Shown here: piece after piece, positions 34,295 through 43,478 of the stretch | Layout: the number at the start of each line of letters is the position of its first letter | Numbering within the stretch: the stretch's first letter is position 1 | NCBI GenBank assembly: GCA_031362155.1 | Contig: JANLRZ010000185.1 | Span: forward strand, 9,718 to 73,717 | DNA from: JAENVU01 sp031362155 | GTDB taxonomy: Bacteria > Actinomycetota > Acidimicrobiia > IMCC26256 > JAENVU01 | DNA length: 64,000 nt | Reading direction: 5' to 3' | Notes under the pieces: model-generated | The model's input: only the letters and a program-made list of their open reading frames with translations | Told to the model about the DNA's origin: nothing | Database searches by the model: none | Position numbers and translations under genes: made by a program

Positions 34295-35047
34295 CTAGAC
34301 CCAGCCGCCGGAGTAGCCGAGGAACTGTCCGGTGGTGAAGCCACTCGTGCCATCGAGGAACGCCGCGCACATCGCCGCGCATTCCTCGACCGTGCCGAGG
34401 CGTCGCATCGGTACTCGTGACTCGATCTTCTTCCGCACCTCGGGGTCGTCGGCGCCGTTCGCGCGCCGGAACTCGGGAAAGTCCATGAAGTTGGTCCCGA
34501 GCGCGTTGACCTGGACCCCGGTGCGGGCCACCTCTCCGGCCACGTTCCTCACGAGCATGTTGGCCGCGGCTCGAGCCGAGGAGTAGAGCGGTGCGCCCGG
34601 GGTCGGGCGGGCGCCGGCCGCGCTGGTGAGGAGCAACACCTGACCCGACCCGGCCTCGACCATGGCCGGGACGACCGCGCGGAGGAACTGATACGGCGCC
34701 TCGATGCAACCGCGCATGACGCGGTGAAGATCGTCGACGGTCGAGTCGGTGAACCGTCCGATCACGATCTGGCCCGAGAACGCAGTCGCCGCATCGATCC
34801 GCCCGAACCGGGCGACGGTGGCGGCGACCAAGGCGGGCGCCACCTCCGGATCGGCGAGATCTCGCGACGTCTCGATGACCTCGACGGTGGCGCCGGCGGT
34901 TTCGAGCTCGGCGACCAAACCCGGTTCGGGATGGGCGAGTGCGAGATCGTGGCCTCGATGGGCGAGGAGACGGGCGAGCGCCGGGCCGACGAAGAAGCCG
35001 GCATCGGCGATGAGCGCGACGCGTCGAGGAGGTGAGGAGGTCGTCAT
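34295..35047 (-). CDS. SDR-family protein with altered catalytic site
   Basis: A 250-residue protein of short-chain dehydrogenase fold, of which key motifs are changed. The dinucleotide-binding TGxxxGxG reads IADAGFFVGPA; the NNAG strand reads TAFSGQ; and the catalytic Y-x-x-x-K reads Y155-S-S-A-R159, so Lys is Arg. Ser142 (LTSAAG) and Tyr155 remain. The C-terminal region with GTSGFTTGQFLGYSGG is normal. Reductase activity may be weak or lost, or the substrate may differ. It is divergent from the alcohol dehydrogenase and preceded by a leaderless-type promoter. Confidence 0.88.
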   Translation of the reverse strand: MTTSSPPRRVALIADAGFFVGPALARLLAHRGHDLALAHPEPGLVAELETAGATVEVIETSRDLADPEVAPALVAATVARFGRIDAATAFSGQIVIGRFTDSTVDDLHRVMRGCIEAPYQFLRAVVPAMVEAGSGQVLLLTSAAGARPTPGAPLYSSARAAANMLVRNVAGEVARTGVQVNALGTNFMDFPEFRRANGADDPEVRKKIESRVPMRRLGTVEECAAMCAAFLDGTSGFTTGQFLGYSGGWV

Positions 35048-35053
35048 ACGGGG

Positions 35054-35059
35054 ACCGTA
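35054..35059 (-). promoter_or_regulatory. Putative -10 hexamer (TACGGT), leaderless start
   Basis: On the minus strand TACGGT ends 6 nt before the ATG at 35047, and no Shine-Dalgarno sequence is present. Confidence 0.5.
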
Positions 35060-35122
35060 GACCGAGTGGTGGGCTCCGAGCACGTACGCTCCGGATCAGG
35101 CGAACCAACCGGGAGGAAGACC

Positions 35123-36229
35123 GTGCGCGCTGCTGTTCTCGAGGCTCCGAACACTGCTGTCGTGATCGACGACATCGACATTCGCCCGCCGAAGCGAGGC
35201 GAGGTGCTCGTCCGGGTCGCCGCGTGTGGCGTCTGCCATTCAGACCTGTCGATCGTCGACGGGTCGTTCCCTGCGCCGGTGCCGGTCGTGCTGGGTCATG
35301 AGGCGGCGGGAACCGTGGAAGCCGTCGGCGAGGATGTGACCTCGGTGGCACCGGGCGACAAGGTGGTGTTGACGCCGTTGCCCCCGTGTGGTCAGTGCTA
35401 CTTCTGTTCTCGGAACCAGCCGACACTGTGTGCGGTCTACGGCGCGTCGTTGTTCTCGAACCTCATGCCCGACGGGACGAGCCCGCTGTCGCGCAACGGC
35501 GACATCGTCTATCGCGGTCTGGCGACGGCCGCGTGGGCCGAGTTCGCGATGATGCCCGAGGTCGGCGTCGTGAAGGTCGGCCCCGACGTACCCCTCGACG
35601 TGGCGTGCGTGCTCGGGTGCGCGGTCCAGACCGGTGTCGGCGCGGTGCTCAACACTGCCCGGGTCGAAGAGGGGGCGACGGTGCTGGTGCTCGGTGCCGG
35701 CGGTATCGGGATCGCGGTCGCTCAGGGTGCGAGGCTCGCGGCGGCGTCGCGGATCGTCGTGGTGGATCCGGTCGCGGAACGCCGGGACGCCGCCCTCCGC
35801 TTCGGGGCCACCGACGTGTGCGACCCGGGGGAGGACGACCCGGTGGCGATGGCGTTTGCGCTCACCGGTGGTATCGGCGTGGATTACGCGTTCGAGGCGG
35901 CGGGCCAGGCCGCGTTGATCGAACAGGGGATCATGGCGGCGCGGTCGGGCGGCACGATCGTGTGCGTCGGCGCCCCGCCGTTGGAACAAGGGATCACCAT
36001 CCCGATGGTCGTGGGCTTCACCGCGACCGAGAAGAAGTTGATCGGGTGTCTGCTCGGATCGGTCCACTCCCATCGCGACATCCCGCGCCTGCTGGCGTTG
36101 TGGCGGGCCGGCCGATTGGATCTCGAGGGCATGATCACGCACCGGCTGCCACTGAGTGAGACCGAGACCGCATTGGACCTCATGCGTCGGCGAGAGGGTC
36201 TGCGCACCGTCTTGACGATCGGCGAGTGA
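35123..36229 (+). CDS. Zinc-dependent alcohol dehydrogenase (class III-like MDR)
   Basis: A 368-residue medium-chain dehydrogenase. The catalytic zinc ligands are Cys in CGVCHSD, the His-Glu of GHEAAG and a later Cys (VLGCAVQTG). The structural zinc loop is PPCGQCYFCSRNQPTLC with four cysteines. The cofactor Rossmann motif is VLGAGGIGIAVAQGA with the acidic VVVDP for NAD. The layout is the same as in mycobacterial class III-like, mycothiol-associated and acyl-alcohol dehydrogenases. The GTG at 35123 has GGGAGGAA upstream. The thioesterase overlaps its stop codon. Confidence 0.93.
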   Translation: MRAAVLEAPNTAVVIDDIDIRPPKRGEVLVRVAACGVCHSDLSIVDGSFPAPVPVVLGHEAAGTVEAVGEDVTSVAPGDKVVLTPLPPCGQCYFCSRNQPTLCAVYGASLFSNLMPDGTSPLSRNGDIVYRGLATAAWAEFAMMPEVGVVKVGPDVPLDVACVLGCAVQTGVGAVLNTARVEEGATVLVLGAGGIGIAVAQGARLAAASRIVVVDPVAERRDAALRFGATDVCDPGEDDPVAMAFALTGGIGVDYAFEAAGQAALIEQGIMAARSGGTIVCVGAPPLEQGITIPMVVGFTATEKKLIGCLLGSVHSHRDIPRLLALWRAGRLDLEGMITHRLPLSETETALDLMRRREGLRTVLTIGE

Positions 36230-36888
36230 CGGGCATGGAGGACGACGGCGAACTCCTCGAGGATGCTCGCGTTGCGGCCAGCAACTCGTTGCGGGACTTG
36301 GTGCACGCGTTCGTGCGCGCGCATCCGGGCGACGACGAGATCTACGGCGAAATCCAGGAACGAGCCCGGGCGTTGGCGGAGGTGCTCGACGCCGCGCCCC
36401 GGCGGAACCGGCTGGAGATGATGCAGGCGGCGCGTGAACGGCATGGGGGTACCTTCCCGGTGGGCGTCGCCGCGGGTGGGTTCAACGACCGGGCGGTGGC
36501 CGGGCTCGCGAATCCGAGCGCGGTCGACATCGAGGTGGAGCCGGGTGGTGACGAGGTCGTGGCCCGCATCTTCTTCCGCAAAGGTTTCGAGGGCCCGCCG
36601 GGGCGCACGCACGGTGGGATCGTGGCGGCAACCTTCGACGACGTGACCGGGTTCATCATCGGCCGGATCGGTCAACCCGCGTTCACCGGTGAGCTGACGG
36701 TCCGGTTCGTCGGACCGGTGCCGATCGAGACGCCCATCGAGATGCGGGCCCGGCTCGACGGGCAGGAGCGCCGCAAGCTGTTCATCAGTGCCGAGGCCAC
36801 CGCCAACGGCGAGGTCGTGGCCACGTGCAAGGCGATCTACATCACGATCGATCCCAGCATCTTCGCCGCCGCCCCCGACCCGCGCTGA
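36226..36888 (+). CDS. PaaI-family hotdog-fold thioesterase
   Basis: A 220-residue thioesterase acting on acyl-CoA. An N-terminal helical extension (residues 1-75) precedes the hotdog domain with RIFFRKGFEGPPGRTHGGIVAATFDDVTG (the His-Gly-Gly turn and acidic position of the PaaI class), FTGELTVRFVGPVPIET and a terminal ATCKAIYI strand. The GTG at 36226 overlaps the dehydrogenase stop by four bases; the ATG at 36235 is an alternative. Coupling with the alcohol dehydrogenase suggests a shared acyl substrate. Confidence 0.88.
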   Translation: MTGMEDDGELLEDARVAASNSLRDLVHAFVRAHPGDDEIYGEIQERARALAEVLDAAPRRNRLEMMQAARERHGGTFPVGVAAGGFNDRAVAGLANPSAVDIEVEPGGDEVVARIFFRKGFEGPPGRTHGGIVAATFDDVTGFIIGRIGQPAFTGELTVRFVGPVPIETPIEMRARLDGQERRKLFISAEATANGEVVATCKAIYITIDPSIFAAAPDPR

Positions 36889-36905
36889 CTCGCCCGTCCT
36901 CCAGT

Positions 36906-36948
36906 GTTTGGTGTCTGGTGGTCCGCAGACGACCACCATGTGCCAAAC
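36906..36948. terminator. Imperfect 18-bp inverted repeat between convergent genes
   Basis: GTTTGGTGTCTGGTGGTC (36906-36923) pairs with GACCACCATGTGCCAAAC (36931-36948) at 14 of 18 positions, with a 7-base loop. It is between the convergent thioesterase and sulfotransferase genes and is likely to terminate both. Confidence 0.55.
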
Positions 36949-36968
36949 GGTGCTGATCGGCGCAGCGT

Positions 36969-38138
36969 CTAGTCCAGCGGTTCGTTGGGGACTTCGAAGT
37001 ACTCCTGGTAGCGGCGGGCGCGTTCGCGCATCTCGCCCTGGTCGAGTTCGGTCGCCTCCCAGGTGTAGGTGTGCACTCCGTGCGCGCCCTTCGGGTTGGC
37101 GGCGAGGTACTCGCGCATGCGTTGCTCGGTGGTCTTGGTGAGTTCGAGGCCGAGGGCGTCGTAGATCGCGCCGATCGTGCCGAACGGGTCGGTCATGAAC
37201 TCGGCGAACTGGAGATCGACGGCCCGATCGGACTTGACGATTCCCTGCTCGCGCGCGTCGACCGACCGGTCGAGCCCGTCGAGGATGTACTCCGCGAACT
37301 CGATCGCGGCCTCGGGAATGGTCGTGTGATCCGTCGCGAGTTCCCGCAGCTTCGCGACGAGCGAGCTGATCGACGCCAGGATGCGGAGCGGATCGCGATG
37401 GGTTTGGACCAGGAGCGCGTTCGGATATTCCTCGAGCAACGCCGGCAGCGACCAGATGTGGCCCGGCGACTTCAGGACCCACCGATCGGTGGGGTAGTGG
37501 GACTGGAGGTGCTGGAGGAAGATCCGGTGCCAGTCGTAGAGGGGGGCCATGTCGGCCTCGTGGAGCAGCCAGTGACCGTAGGACGGGACCCGGTAGGTGG
37601 TGGGGAAGATCATCGAGCGGAACTCGGAGCCGGTGATGCGCACGCATTCCTGGGGAAGCTGGGCGCCCATCGGATGCATCGCCCGGAACTCCGGGAGGAC
37701 CAGGTCGACCATGTCGAGGGTGGCGTCGACCTCGGCGATGCGCGGATCGGTGGCGTAGGTCTGCGGCTCGGGCGGGGGACACGGGCGGTCGACTTCCCAG
37801 GTGAGCGGCACCCGGGTGGCGGGGTCGAGGGCCAGAAGGTCATGCAGGATCGTCGTGCCGGTTCGGCCCTGGCCCACGATCACGATCGGCGGCACGACAT
37901 CGACGTCGCCGATCTCGGGGTGCCGGGTGCGTTCCGCCGTGATCATGAGTCGGTCACGGAGGTAGCCGGTGATCTCACCAGGGACCATCGCGGCACCGAT
38001 GTCGTTCAGATCGGCTTCGCGTTCGAACGAGTCGACCAGGATGTCGAGTGCCTCGCGCCAACTCGGGGGACCGAAATCGTCGAGGCCGGTTTCGAGGCTC
38101 GCGGCTTCGATGAGGGCTTCGGTGTCGATCGTGGTCAC
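36969..38138 (-). CDS. Sulfotransferase family protein A
   Basis: A 389-residue PAPS-dependent sulfotransferase of the Sulfotransfer_3 group. The 5'-phosphosulfate loop is VIVGQGRTGTTILHDLLALDP (about residues 73-93), and the 3'-phosphate site is LLVQTHRDPLRILASISSL. The conserved KSPGHIWSLP lies between them, and the C-terminal ANPKGAHGVHTYTW is a group-typical end. The start is GTG at 38138; a longer upstream frame is non-homologous. It is a paralogue of the gene at 39375-40664, and both flank the DUF1214 gene. The acceptor is unknown. Confidence 0.9.
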   Translation of the reverse strand: MTTIDTEALIEAASLETGLDDFGPPSWREALDILVDSFEREADLNDIGAAMVPGEITGYLRDRLMITAERTRHPEIGDVDVVPPIVIVGQGRTGTTILHDLLALDPATRVPLTWEVDRPCPPPEPQTYATDPRIAEVDATLDMVDLVLPEFRAMHPMGAQLPQECVRITGSEFRSMIFPTTYRVPSYGHWLLHEADMAPLYDWHRIFLQHLQSHYPTDRWVLKSPGHIWSLPALLEEYPNALLVQTHRDPLRILASISSLVAKLRELATDHTTIPEAAIEFAEYILDGLDRSVDAREQGIVKSDRAVDLQFAEFMTDPFGTIGAIYDALGLELTKTTEQRMREYLAANPKGAHGVHTYTWEATELDQGEMRERARRYQEYFEVPNEPLD

Positions 38139-38187
38139 GGCCGACACAGTAGTGATAGACGATGCGGTGACGGATCTGGAGGGACCC

Positions 38188-39303
38188 ATGACATCGGACG
38201 CAATCGAGAGTCGTGCCGCGTACGACGATCTGCTCGCGGCGTTGGCTGAGGTGGCCGACCAGTTCGCTGGTGAGCTGTGGGGTATCGCCGGACCGGAGGA
38301 CACTGCCGGTTCCCTGCGGGCGATCGCCCACTTGCTGGAATCCGGCCTCGTCGGACACTTCGAGGATGACCCGGCGACGCCGGTGTTTCGCGAAATCGGC
38401 TCGTCGACGCGCAAGGTGATGGGTGACAACGCCGACGCGATCTACTACGACACGGCGATCAGTCACGCGAACGCGTATCGGGTCACCGGGAACGTGGCCG
38501 GTGCGATCTACACCTCGTTCACCATCGAGGAGGGCGGAGGCGACGGTGCCTTCCCCGAGCGTACGGCCGACGTGCTGAACGACAGCCAGTTCGACGTCGC
38601 CGCCGACGGGACCTACGAGATCTACCTCGGCGGCCCCCGACGTGACCGCAACTGGATGGAACTCACCCCGGCCGCCACACGCATCACGACCCGGCACTAT
38701 TGGGAACAGATTTGGTCGCCGGGTGTCGCGCCGGTCCCCGACGTTGCGTTGGCCATCGAGGTCGTGGGCGAATCGAGTGCGCCACCGCGACCGAGTGACG
38801 CGTCGGTCGCCGCGGGGTTCCGTCGAGTCGCCAACTATGTGCGGTCCCGGTCGATCGGCATGGGACCACCGGCGGATCGGATCCAGCCCTCGTTCGTGTC
38901 ACAGGAACTCAACTCGTTCCCGGCGCCGGTGCCGCCGCAGGATCACCCGCTCGCGGCGATGGATGCGGCCTACAGCATGGCGCCCTACGTACTCGGTCCC
39001 GATGAGGCGCTCGTGATGACCATGCGGTGGCCGGAGTGTCGGTGCGCCAATGTCAATCTGTGGAACCGCACGCTCCAGACCTACGACTACCTGCATCGGT
39101 CGGTCTCGCTGAATCGGGCCCAGACCCACTTCGAGGCGGATGGCAGCTTCCGGGCCGTCATCGCCCATCGCGATCCCGGCGTCCCCAACTGGATCGACAC
39201 CGAAGGCCGTCCGTTCGGTCTGGTGTTTTGGCGGTTCATGCTCCCCGAGGGGCCGATCGAAACTCCGCGGGCCGAAGTCGTCCCCGTCGACTCGCTCGCC
39301 TGA
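38188..39303 (+). CDS. DUF1214 domain-containing protein
   Basis: A 371-residue protein with an N-terminal DUF1254-like/linker part (residues 1-230) and a C-terminal DUF1214 domain (residues 240-370) marked by QTYDYLHRSVSLNRAQ, FRAVIAHRDPGVPNWIDTEG and FWRFMLPEGP. The conserved DPGVPNWID suggests a ligand-binding beta fold; no enzymatic function is established for the family. In actinobacteria it often stands with sulfotransferases and steroid or lipid genes. The ATG has GGAGGGA upstream. It lies between two sulfotransferase genes, divergent from the first and convergent with the second. Confidence 0.85.
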   Translation: MTSDAIESRAAYDDLLAALAEVADQFAGELWGIAGPEDTAGSLRAIAHLLESGLVGHFEDDPATPVFREIGSSTRKVMGDNADAIYYDTAISHANAYRVTGNVAGAIYTSFTIEEGGGDGAFPERTADVLNDSQFDVAADGTYEIYLGGPRRDRNWMELTPAATRITTRHYWEQIWSPGVAPVPDVALAIEVVGESSAPPRPSDASVAAGFRRVANYVRSRSIGMGPPADRIQPSFVSQELNSFPAPVPPQDHPLAAMDAAYSMAPYVLGPDEALVMTMRWPECRCANVNLWNRTLQTYDYLHRSVSLNRAQTHFEADGSFRAVIAHRDPGVPNWIDTEGRPFGLVFWRFMLPEGPIETPRAEVVPVDSLA

Positions 39304-39319
39304 TCGGACCCACGCCCAA

Positions 39320-39372
39320 CGAACCAACGCGCGGAGCGCACCCCAGGGGGTGCGATACCGGCGCGGGTTGGG
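39320..39372. repeat. 53-bp dispersed hairpin element, copy 2
   Basis: This copy shares 47 of 53 bases with the element at 14508-14560. It sits exactly between two convergent stop codons (39303 and 39375) and has the same nested stems: outer CCAACGCGCG/CGCGGGTTGG and inner CGCACCC/GGGTGCG. It may terminate both genes. Confidence 0.85.
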
Positions 39373-39374
39373 GT

Positions 39375-40664
39375 CTATTCCTCGGTGATGCCGTAGTGGG
39401 CGACGTAGCGGGCGAAGGTCGAGCGCACGTGGTCCTCGTCGAGGCCCACGGATTCGAACGTGTAGGCGTGTTTGCCGTGCTTGCCTTGGGGCTTGGCCTC
39501 GAGATAAGCCCGAATCCGGTCGTCGTGACCGGCGGGCCATGAGAAACCGAGCCGGTCGTACACGCCGTGGAGTTGGGCCACCGGGTCGGCCATGAGGTCG
39601 AGGAAGTGTGAGTCGACGATGCGTTCGTTCGGGATCGCGCCGCTTTCACGTTGGTCGATCGCGCCGTTGAGGAACATCTCGTAGGCCAGCTCCATCATGG
39701 GTCCGGTCGCCACCGGATCGGCCGCGTCGCTGCGCATGAACCGCACGACGCTCAACAAGCTGGTGAGCGACGCGATGAACTTTCGCGGGTCGCGGTGGGT
39801 GTGAATCACGAGCGCGTCGGGATACTCACCAAAGAGTTGTGGCAGCGACGAGATGTGCGCCGGCGACTTGAGGAGCCAGCGGCGGTCGGTGCCATCCGGG
39901 GTGGCCCCTCGTGGGTCGCCGGCGTATTGGAAGGTCTGCAGCATCCGACGATGGAGTCGGTACACACGCTCCACCGCTTCCGGGTGCTCCATCTGCCAGC
40001 CCATGAAGCTCGGGGTGTCGTAGTGCATGGACCAGTACGGACCGGCGAAGTCGAAGGCAAGGAAGTGCACGCACTCACACGGCAGGTCAGCGGCCAGTTC
40101 GTGCATCGTCATGAAGTCCGGGTGAATGTCGGCCCAGAGTTCATGCTCACATTCTGCGAGCCGGCGGCGCTCGGCTCGATCCGTGGCCGGGTTGGATGTG
40201 GCGTCGGCCCGGCGGGGCAGCGGCTGGGCCGCCTCCCAGCCGAGCGGGGCGCGCAGGGCCGGGTCGAGCGCCAGCAACTCCAACAGGATCGTGGTGCCGG
40301 TCCGGGGTGGACCGACGACGAAGAGCGGGGCGTCGATCGCTTCCTCGGCGACTGCGGGCGTGGCGTCCCAGTGCGCCTGGAGGCGGAGCCACGTTTCGAC
40401 CATCGCGGTGACCTCGGCCCGAGTGAGGACGCGCCCGAGGAGGTGCAACCCGCTCTCGGTGTCGACCGACCCGACGAACGCCCGGAATGCCGTTTCCCAA
40501 CCGTCCCACTCGTCGGTCGCGACGGTGTGGCGTCCCGTACTGGTCAGGGCCGCGTCGATGATCTCCTGGGCGTCCAGCGGTATCAGGGCGCGAGGGTCGC
40601 CCACGGTCTCGCCGAACAGATTCAGTCGTCGGACCCAGTCCGGATGACGGAGTGATTCGCTCAT
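39375..40664 (-). CDS. Sulfotransferase family protein B
   Basis: A 429-residue sulfotransferase of the same group as protein A. The phosphosulfate loop is VGPPRTGTTILLELLALDP, the central LLKSPAHISSLPQLF is conserved, the 3'-phosphate site is VIHTHRDPRKFIASL, and the C-terminal PQGKHGKHAYTFES matches the KGAHGVHTYTW end of protein A. It is 40 residues longer at the N-terminus. The pair, with DUF1214 between, suggests sulfation of two related substrates or two steps on one molecule. Confidence 0.9.
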   Translation of the reverse strand: MSESLRHPDWVRRLNLFGETVGDPRALIPLDAQEIIDAALTSTGRHTVATDEWDGWETAFRAFVGSVDTESGLHLLGRVLTRAEVTAMVETWLRLQAHWDATPAVAEEAIDAPLFVVGPPRTGTTILLELLALDPALRAPLGWEAAQPLPRRADATSNPATDRAERRRLAECEHELWADIHPDFMTMHELAADLPCECVHFLAFDFAGPYWSMHYDTPSFMGWQMEHPEAVERVYRLHRRMLQTFQYAGDPRGATPDGTDRRWLLKSPAHISSLPQLFGEYPDALVIHTHRDPRKFIASLTSLLSVVRFMRSDAADPVATGPMMELAYEMFLNGAIDQRESGAIPNERIVDSHFLDLMADPVAQLHGVYDRLGFSWPAGHDDRIRAYLEAKPQGKHGKHAYTFESVGLDEDHVRSTFARYVAHYGITEE

Positions 40665-40766
40665 GAACGGTCTTCTTTCGTGAAAACGTCGAAACAGTCA
40701 AGTTTCGGGTGTTGAATCGCCGAAAGGACAAGAGCGCCCGAATCGCCGTCTGAAGGGGGTTGCGCC

Positions 40767-43478
40767 TTGACCACACCGACCCGGACCCCAGGTGTCCCGA
40801 AGCAGACGGTCGATGAGATCGCCGCGAGTCGCACGGCCCAGAAGCTACCGGCGCCACCGGTCTTTCGGCGGGAGGTCGTCGCCGTCCCGGTCGGCGGGCG
40901 CGGCAAGAAGGTCGTCGCGGATCTCGAGGCTATTGCCTTGGCCAATGCGGAGGCCGCGGAGGAGGCGCGTCGGGTGGCGCTCGCCCAGCGCAGCGCGCTG
41001 GAAGAGATCGCCGCCGGACGGATGGAAGCCGAGCGCCTCGTCGCGCACATGAAGCACGAGATGCTCGAGGCGCAGGCCGAACACGAGCGACTGGTTGCTC
41101 AGGCCCGGTTCCGGGCCACCCAGGAAGAACGGCGTCGTCTCGGGGTGGACGTACTCGGTGGCGACGCACCGTCGAGTCCACCGTCCAGTTCGGCCCGGCG
41201 CGGCCACCCACCGACCGCGGCGGGCAATCCCGTGGCGTCACCAACCTCGACACCGGAATTCCGCACGCTGCAAACCCAGCTCGCCGAACGCGACCAAGCC
41301 GGCGAGTCGCATCGCCAACGCCTGCTCGAGGCGCTGCGCGAGCGAGATGCGGCCCGCCTCGAACTCCAACGTGTCAGCGACGCGCGCATGCATGCCGAGC
41401 GGCGCCTGGAACGGGTCACCGAGGTGCTGCATCGGGCTACCAGCGCGGGTGGGCCGCGTCCGGTCGGCGGGGACGGGGTCGAAGAGCAGCACGTTCGCGC
41501 GCTCAGGGACGAACTTGCAGTAGCGATCGCGCGTGCGAAGTCGGCCGAGGCGCGCACGAACGAACTCCGGGATGAGATCGAGTCGGTCAAGAACCAGCGG
41601 ACGAGCACGTCGGAGACGCTCGAAGCGACGCGGGGCGATCTCGATCTGGCTCGCGAAGAACTGTCGGGCCTCCACGCGCGCCTGATCGGGCTCGAAGCGG
41701 CCCAGGGTGCAAGCGGTTCCGCGGGTGAGGAACTCGAAGCGGTGAATGCCCACGCCCGCGAGATCGAACGCGAAGTCGTCGAGGCCCGCGGTCGAGCGGT
41801 GGCGGCGGAGCAACGGGTCGCGGAACTCACGGCCGCACTGGCGACGACGAGCGGCCACGCAGATGAATCCGAGGCGACGATCGGGACCTTGAAGGTCGAG
41901 TTGGCCGAGGCCCGAACCGAGTCGGCGCGATCCGAAGCGAGGATGTCCGAACTTGCCGAGCAGATGGCGCGCATCGAGGCGGATCTGGCCCTCGCCACCG
42001 CGGCCCACAACGAAGCGGAATCGCGGTTGCGGGCGACCGAAGGAGAACTCAGTTCGGTCGACGGTGCGCGGACCGAACTTGACGAGTACGTCGCCGAACT
42101 GCGTTCCACCGTTGAACGCCACGAGGCGCGAGTCGCCGAGCTGGAACACCAACTCGACGCCGCAATCAGCGATCACGGCGCGCATGCGATCGACCTCGAA
42201 GCGACCCACGCCGCCACCGCGGCTGAGCTGACCTCGGCGTCGGCGCGCGCGGAGCACCTCGCGGCTGAGATCACCACACGGGACGAACGCATCCACCAGC
42301 TCGATGCCACGCTGGCGTCGACGACCGCCGAACTCGGCGAGCTGGTCGGGAGGAATGCCGAACTCGGTGGCGATTTGGCCAACCGCGATGCCCGCATCGC
42401 GGACCTGCAGGCGCAACTCCAAGCGAGCGCTGATGCCCGGGCGTTGGTAGAGGGCGAACGCGCCGATCTGATGGCCGCGGCGACCGCTTCAGAGGAGATG
42501 AGCACCGAACTGGAATCGCAACTCGCGGCCCTGGCCGCCGAGTTGGATGCGCGTGACGGTCGGCTGGAGGAACTCGATGCGGCGCTGACGGCAGCCGTCG
42601 CGGAGTCCTCGGCCGCCGCCGCGCAGCTCGACGAGTTGTCGGGGTTGACCGATCAGCTCGAAGCCGCATTGGCCGCGCACGCGCAGACGGAAGAGGCCCT
42701 GGCCACCGCACGGGCGGAGCGAGATGTGGCCGTGGCGCAGGCGGACTCACTCACCCTCGAGCTGGGCCAGCGGGCCACCGACATTGCCGACGCCGAGGCC
42801 CGTCGGGAACAGCTCGAACGGGAGCTGAGCATGGTCGGCGCAGATCATGGCGATGTCGTGCAACGGCTCGACGACCTGACCGCGGAGTTGACGGGCCTGC
42901 GGGCCGAGCGGGATGCACTGAACGCGGCCCGCTCGGAGTTGACCGATCAGTGTGAAGCCATCGAGAGCGAACTTGGGGCCACTCGGGTGCGGGCCGAGGA
43001 AATGGAGATGACTCGATCAGCCGACCGGCAAGTCGCCGAGAAGGCCATCGCCGGGTTGCGAGCGAAAGCCGAGGTCGCAGCGGCCGCCCAGGCCCTGGCC
43101 GAGGAAGCGGTCGGGGAACAGCGCGCGCGACACGCCTCGGAGATGGAGCGTATGACCGCCGAGTTGGAGTCGGCGCGCCAACAGGTCGACGTGGTCGACA
43201 TCGAACTCAGCCGACGGCGCGAACGCGAGGAGGACCTTCGCCACGCGCTGGCCGCGGCCGAGCGGGACCGGGCCGCCCTCGCCGAAGCACTGGCGGCCGC
43301 GACCGCGACCGGCGTCGCGCGATCGATACCGACGGCGGAGCCGCCTCCGGTCGAGGTTCGTCCCGATCCTGAGCCGGTGGTCTCGGCGTCGTCGTCGGCC
43401 CCGAACACGTCGACCCGACCCCCGTCGGATCTGCGCCGAGCGGTGTTCGCGAGCCTGACCGAACTCGCGGGCGACTAG
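40767..43478 (+). CDS. Large Ala/Glu-rich coiled-coil protein
   Basis: A 903-residue cytoplasmic protein. A basic N-terminal leader (residues 1-60, TAQKLPAPPVFRREVV) precedes a short coil (about 60-125), a Ser/Pro linker (130-165) and about 650 residues of nearly uninterrupted heptad-type coiled coil rich in A, E, R and L (170-840). A Pro-rich spacer is followed by a conserved-looking end, SDLRRAVFASLTELAGD. There is no ATPase head, no signal peptide and no membrane segment, so it is not SMC. Functions such as a polar scaffold or filament (compare FilP, Scy, DivIVA) are possible but unproved. The start is TTG at 40767 with AGGGGG upstream. Confidence 0.85.
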   Translation: MTTPTRTPGVPKQTVDEIAASRTAQKLPAPPVFRREVVAVPVGGRGKKVVADLEAIALANAEAAEEARRVALAQRSALEEIAAGRMEAERLVAHMKHEMLEAQAEHERLVAQARFRATQEERRRLGVDVLGGDAPSSPPSSSARRGHPPTAAGNPVASPTSTPEFRTLQTQLAERDQAGESHRQRLLEALRERDAARLELQRVSDARMHAERRLERVTEVLHRATSAGGPRPVGGDGVEEQHVRALRDELAVAIARAKSAEARTNELRDEIESVKNQRTSTSETLEATRGDLDLAREELSGLHARLIGLEAAQGASGSAGEELEAVNAHAREIEREVVEARGRAVAAEQRVAELTAALATTSGHADESEATIGTLKVELAEARTESARSEARMSELAEQMARIEADLALATAAHNEAESRLRATEGELSSVDGARTELDEYVAELRSTVERHEARVAELEHQLDAAISDHGAHAIDLEATHAATAAELTSASARAEHLAAEITTRDERIHQLDATLASTTAELGELVGRNAELGGDLANRDARIADLQAQLQASADARALVEGERADLMAAATASEEMSTELESQLAALAAELDARDGRLEELDAALTAAVAESSAAAAQLDELSGLTDQLEAALAAHAQTEEALATARAERDVAVAQADSLTLELGQRATDIADAEARREQLERELSMVGADHGDVVQRLDDLTAELTGLRAERDALNAARSELTDQCEAIESELGATRVRAEEMEMTRSADRQVAEKAIAGLRAKAEVAAAAQALAEEAVGEQRARHASEMERMTAELESARQQVDVVDIELSRRREREEDLRHALAAAERDRAALAEALAAATATGVARSIPTAEPPPVEVRPDPEPVVSASSSAPNTSTRPPSDLRRAVFASLTELAGD

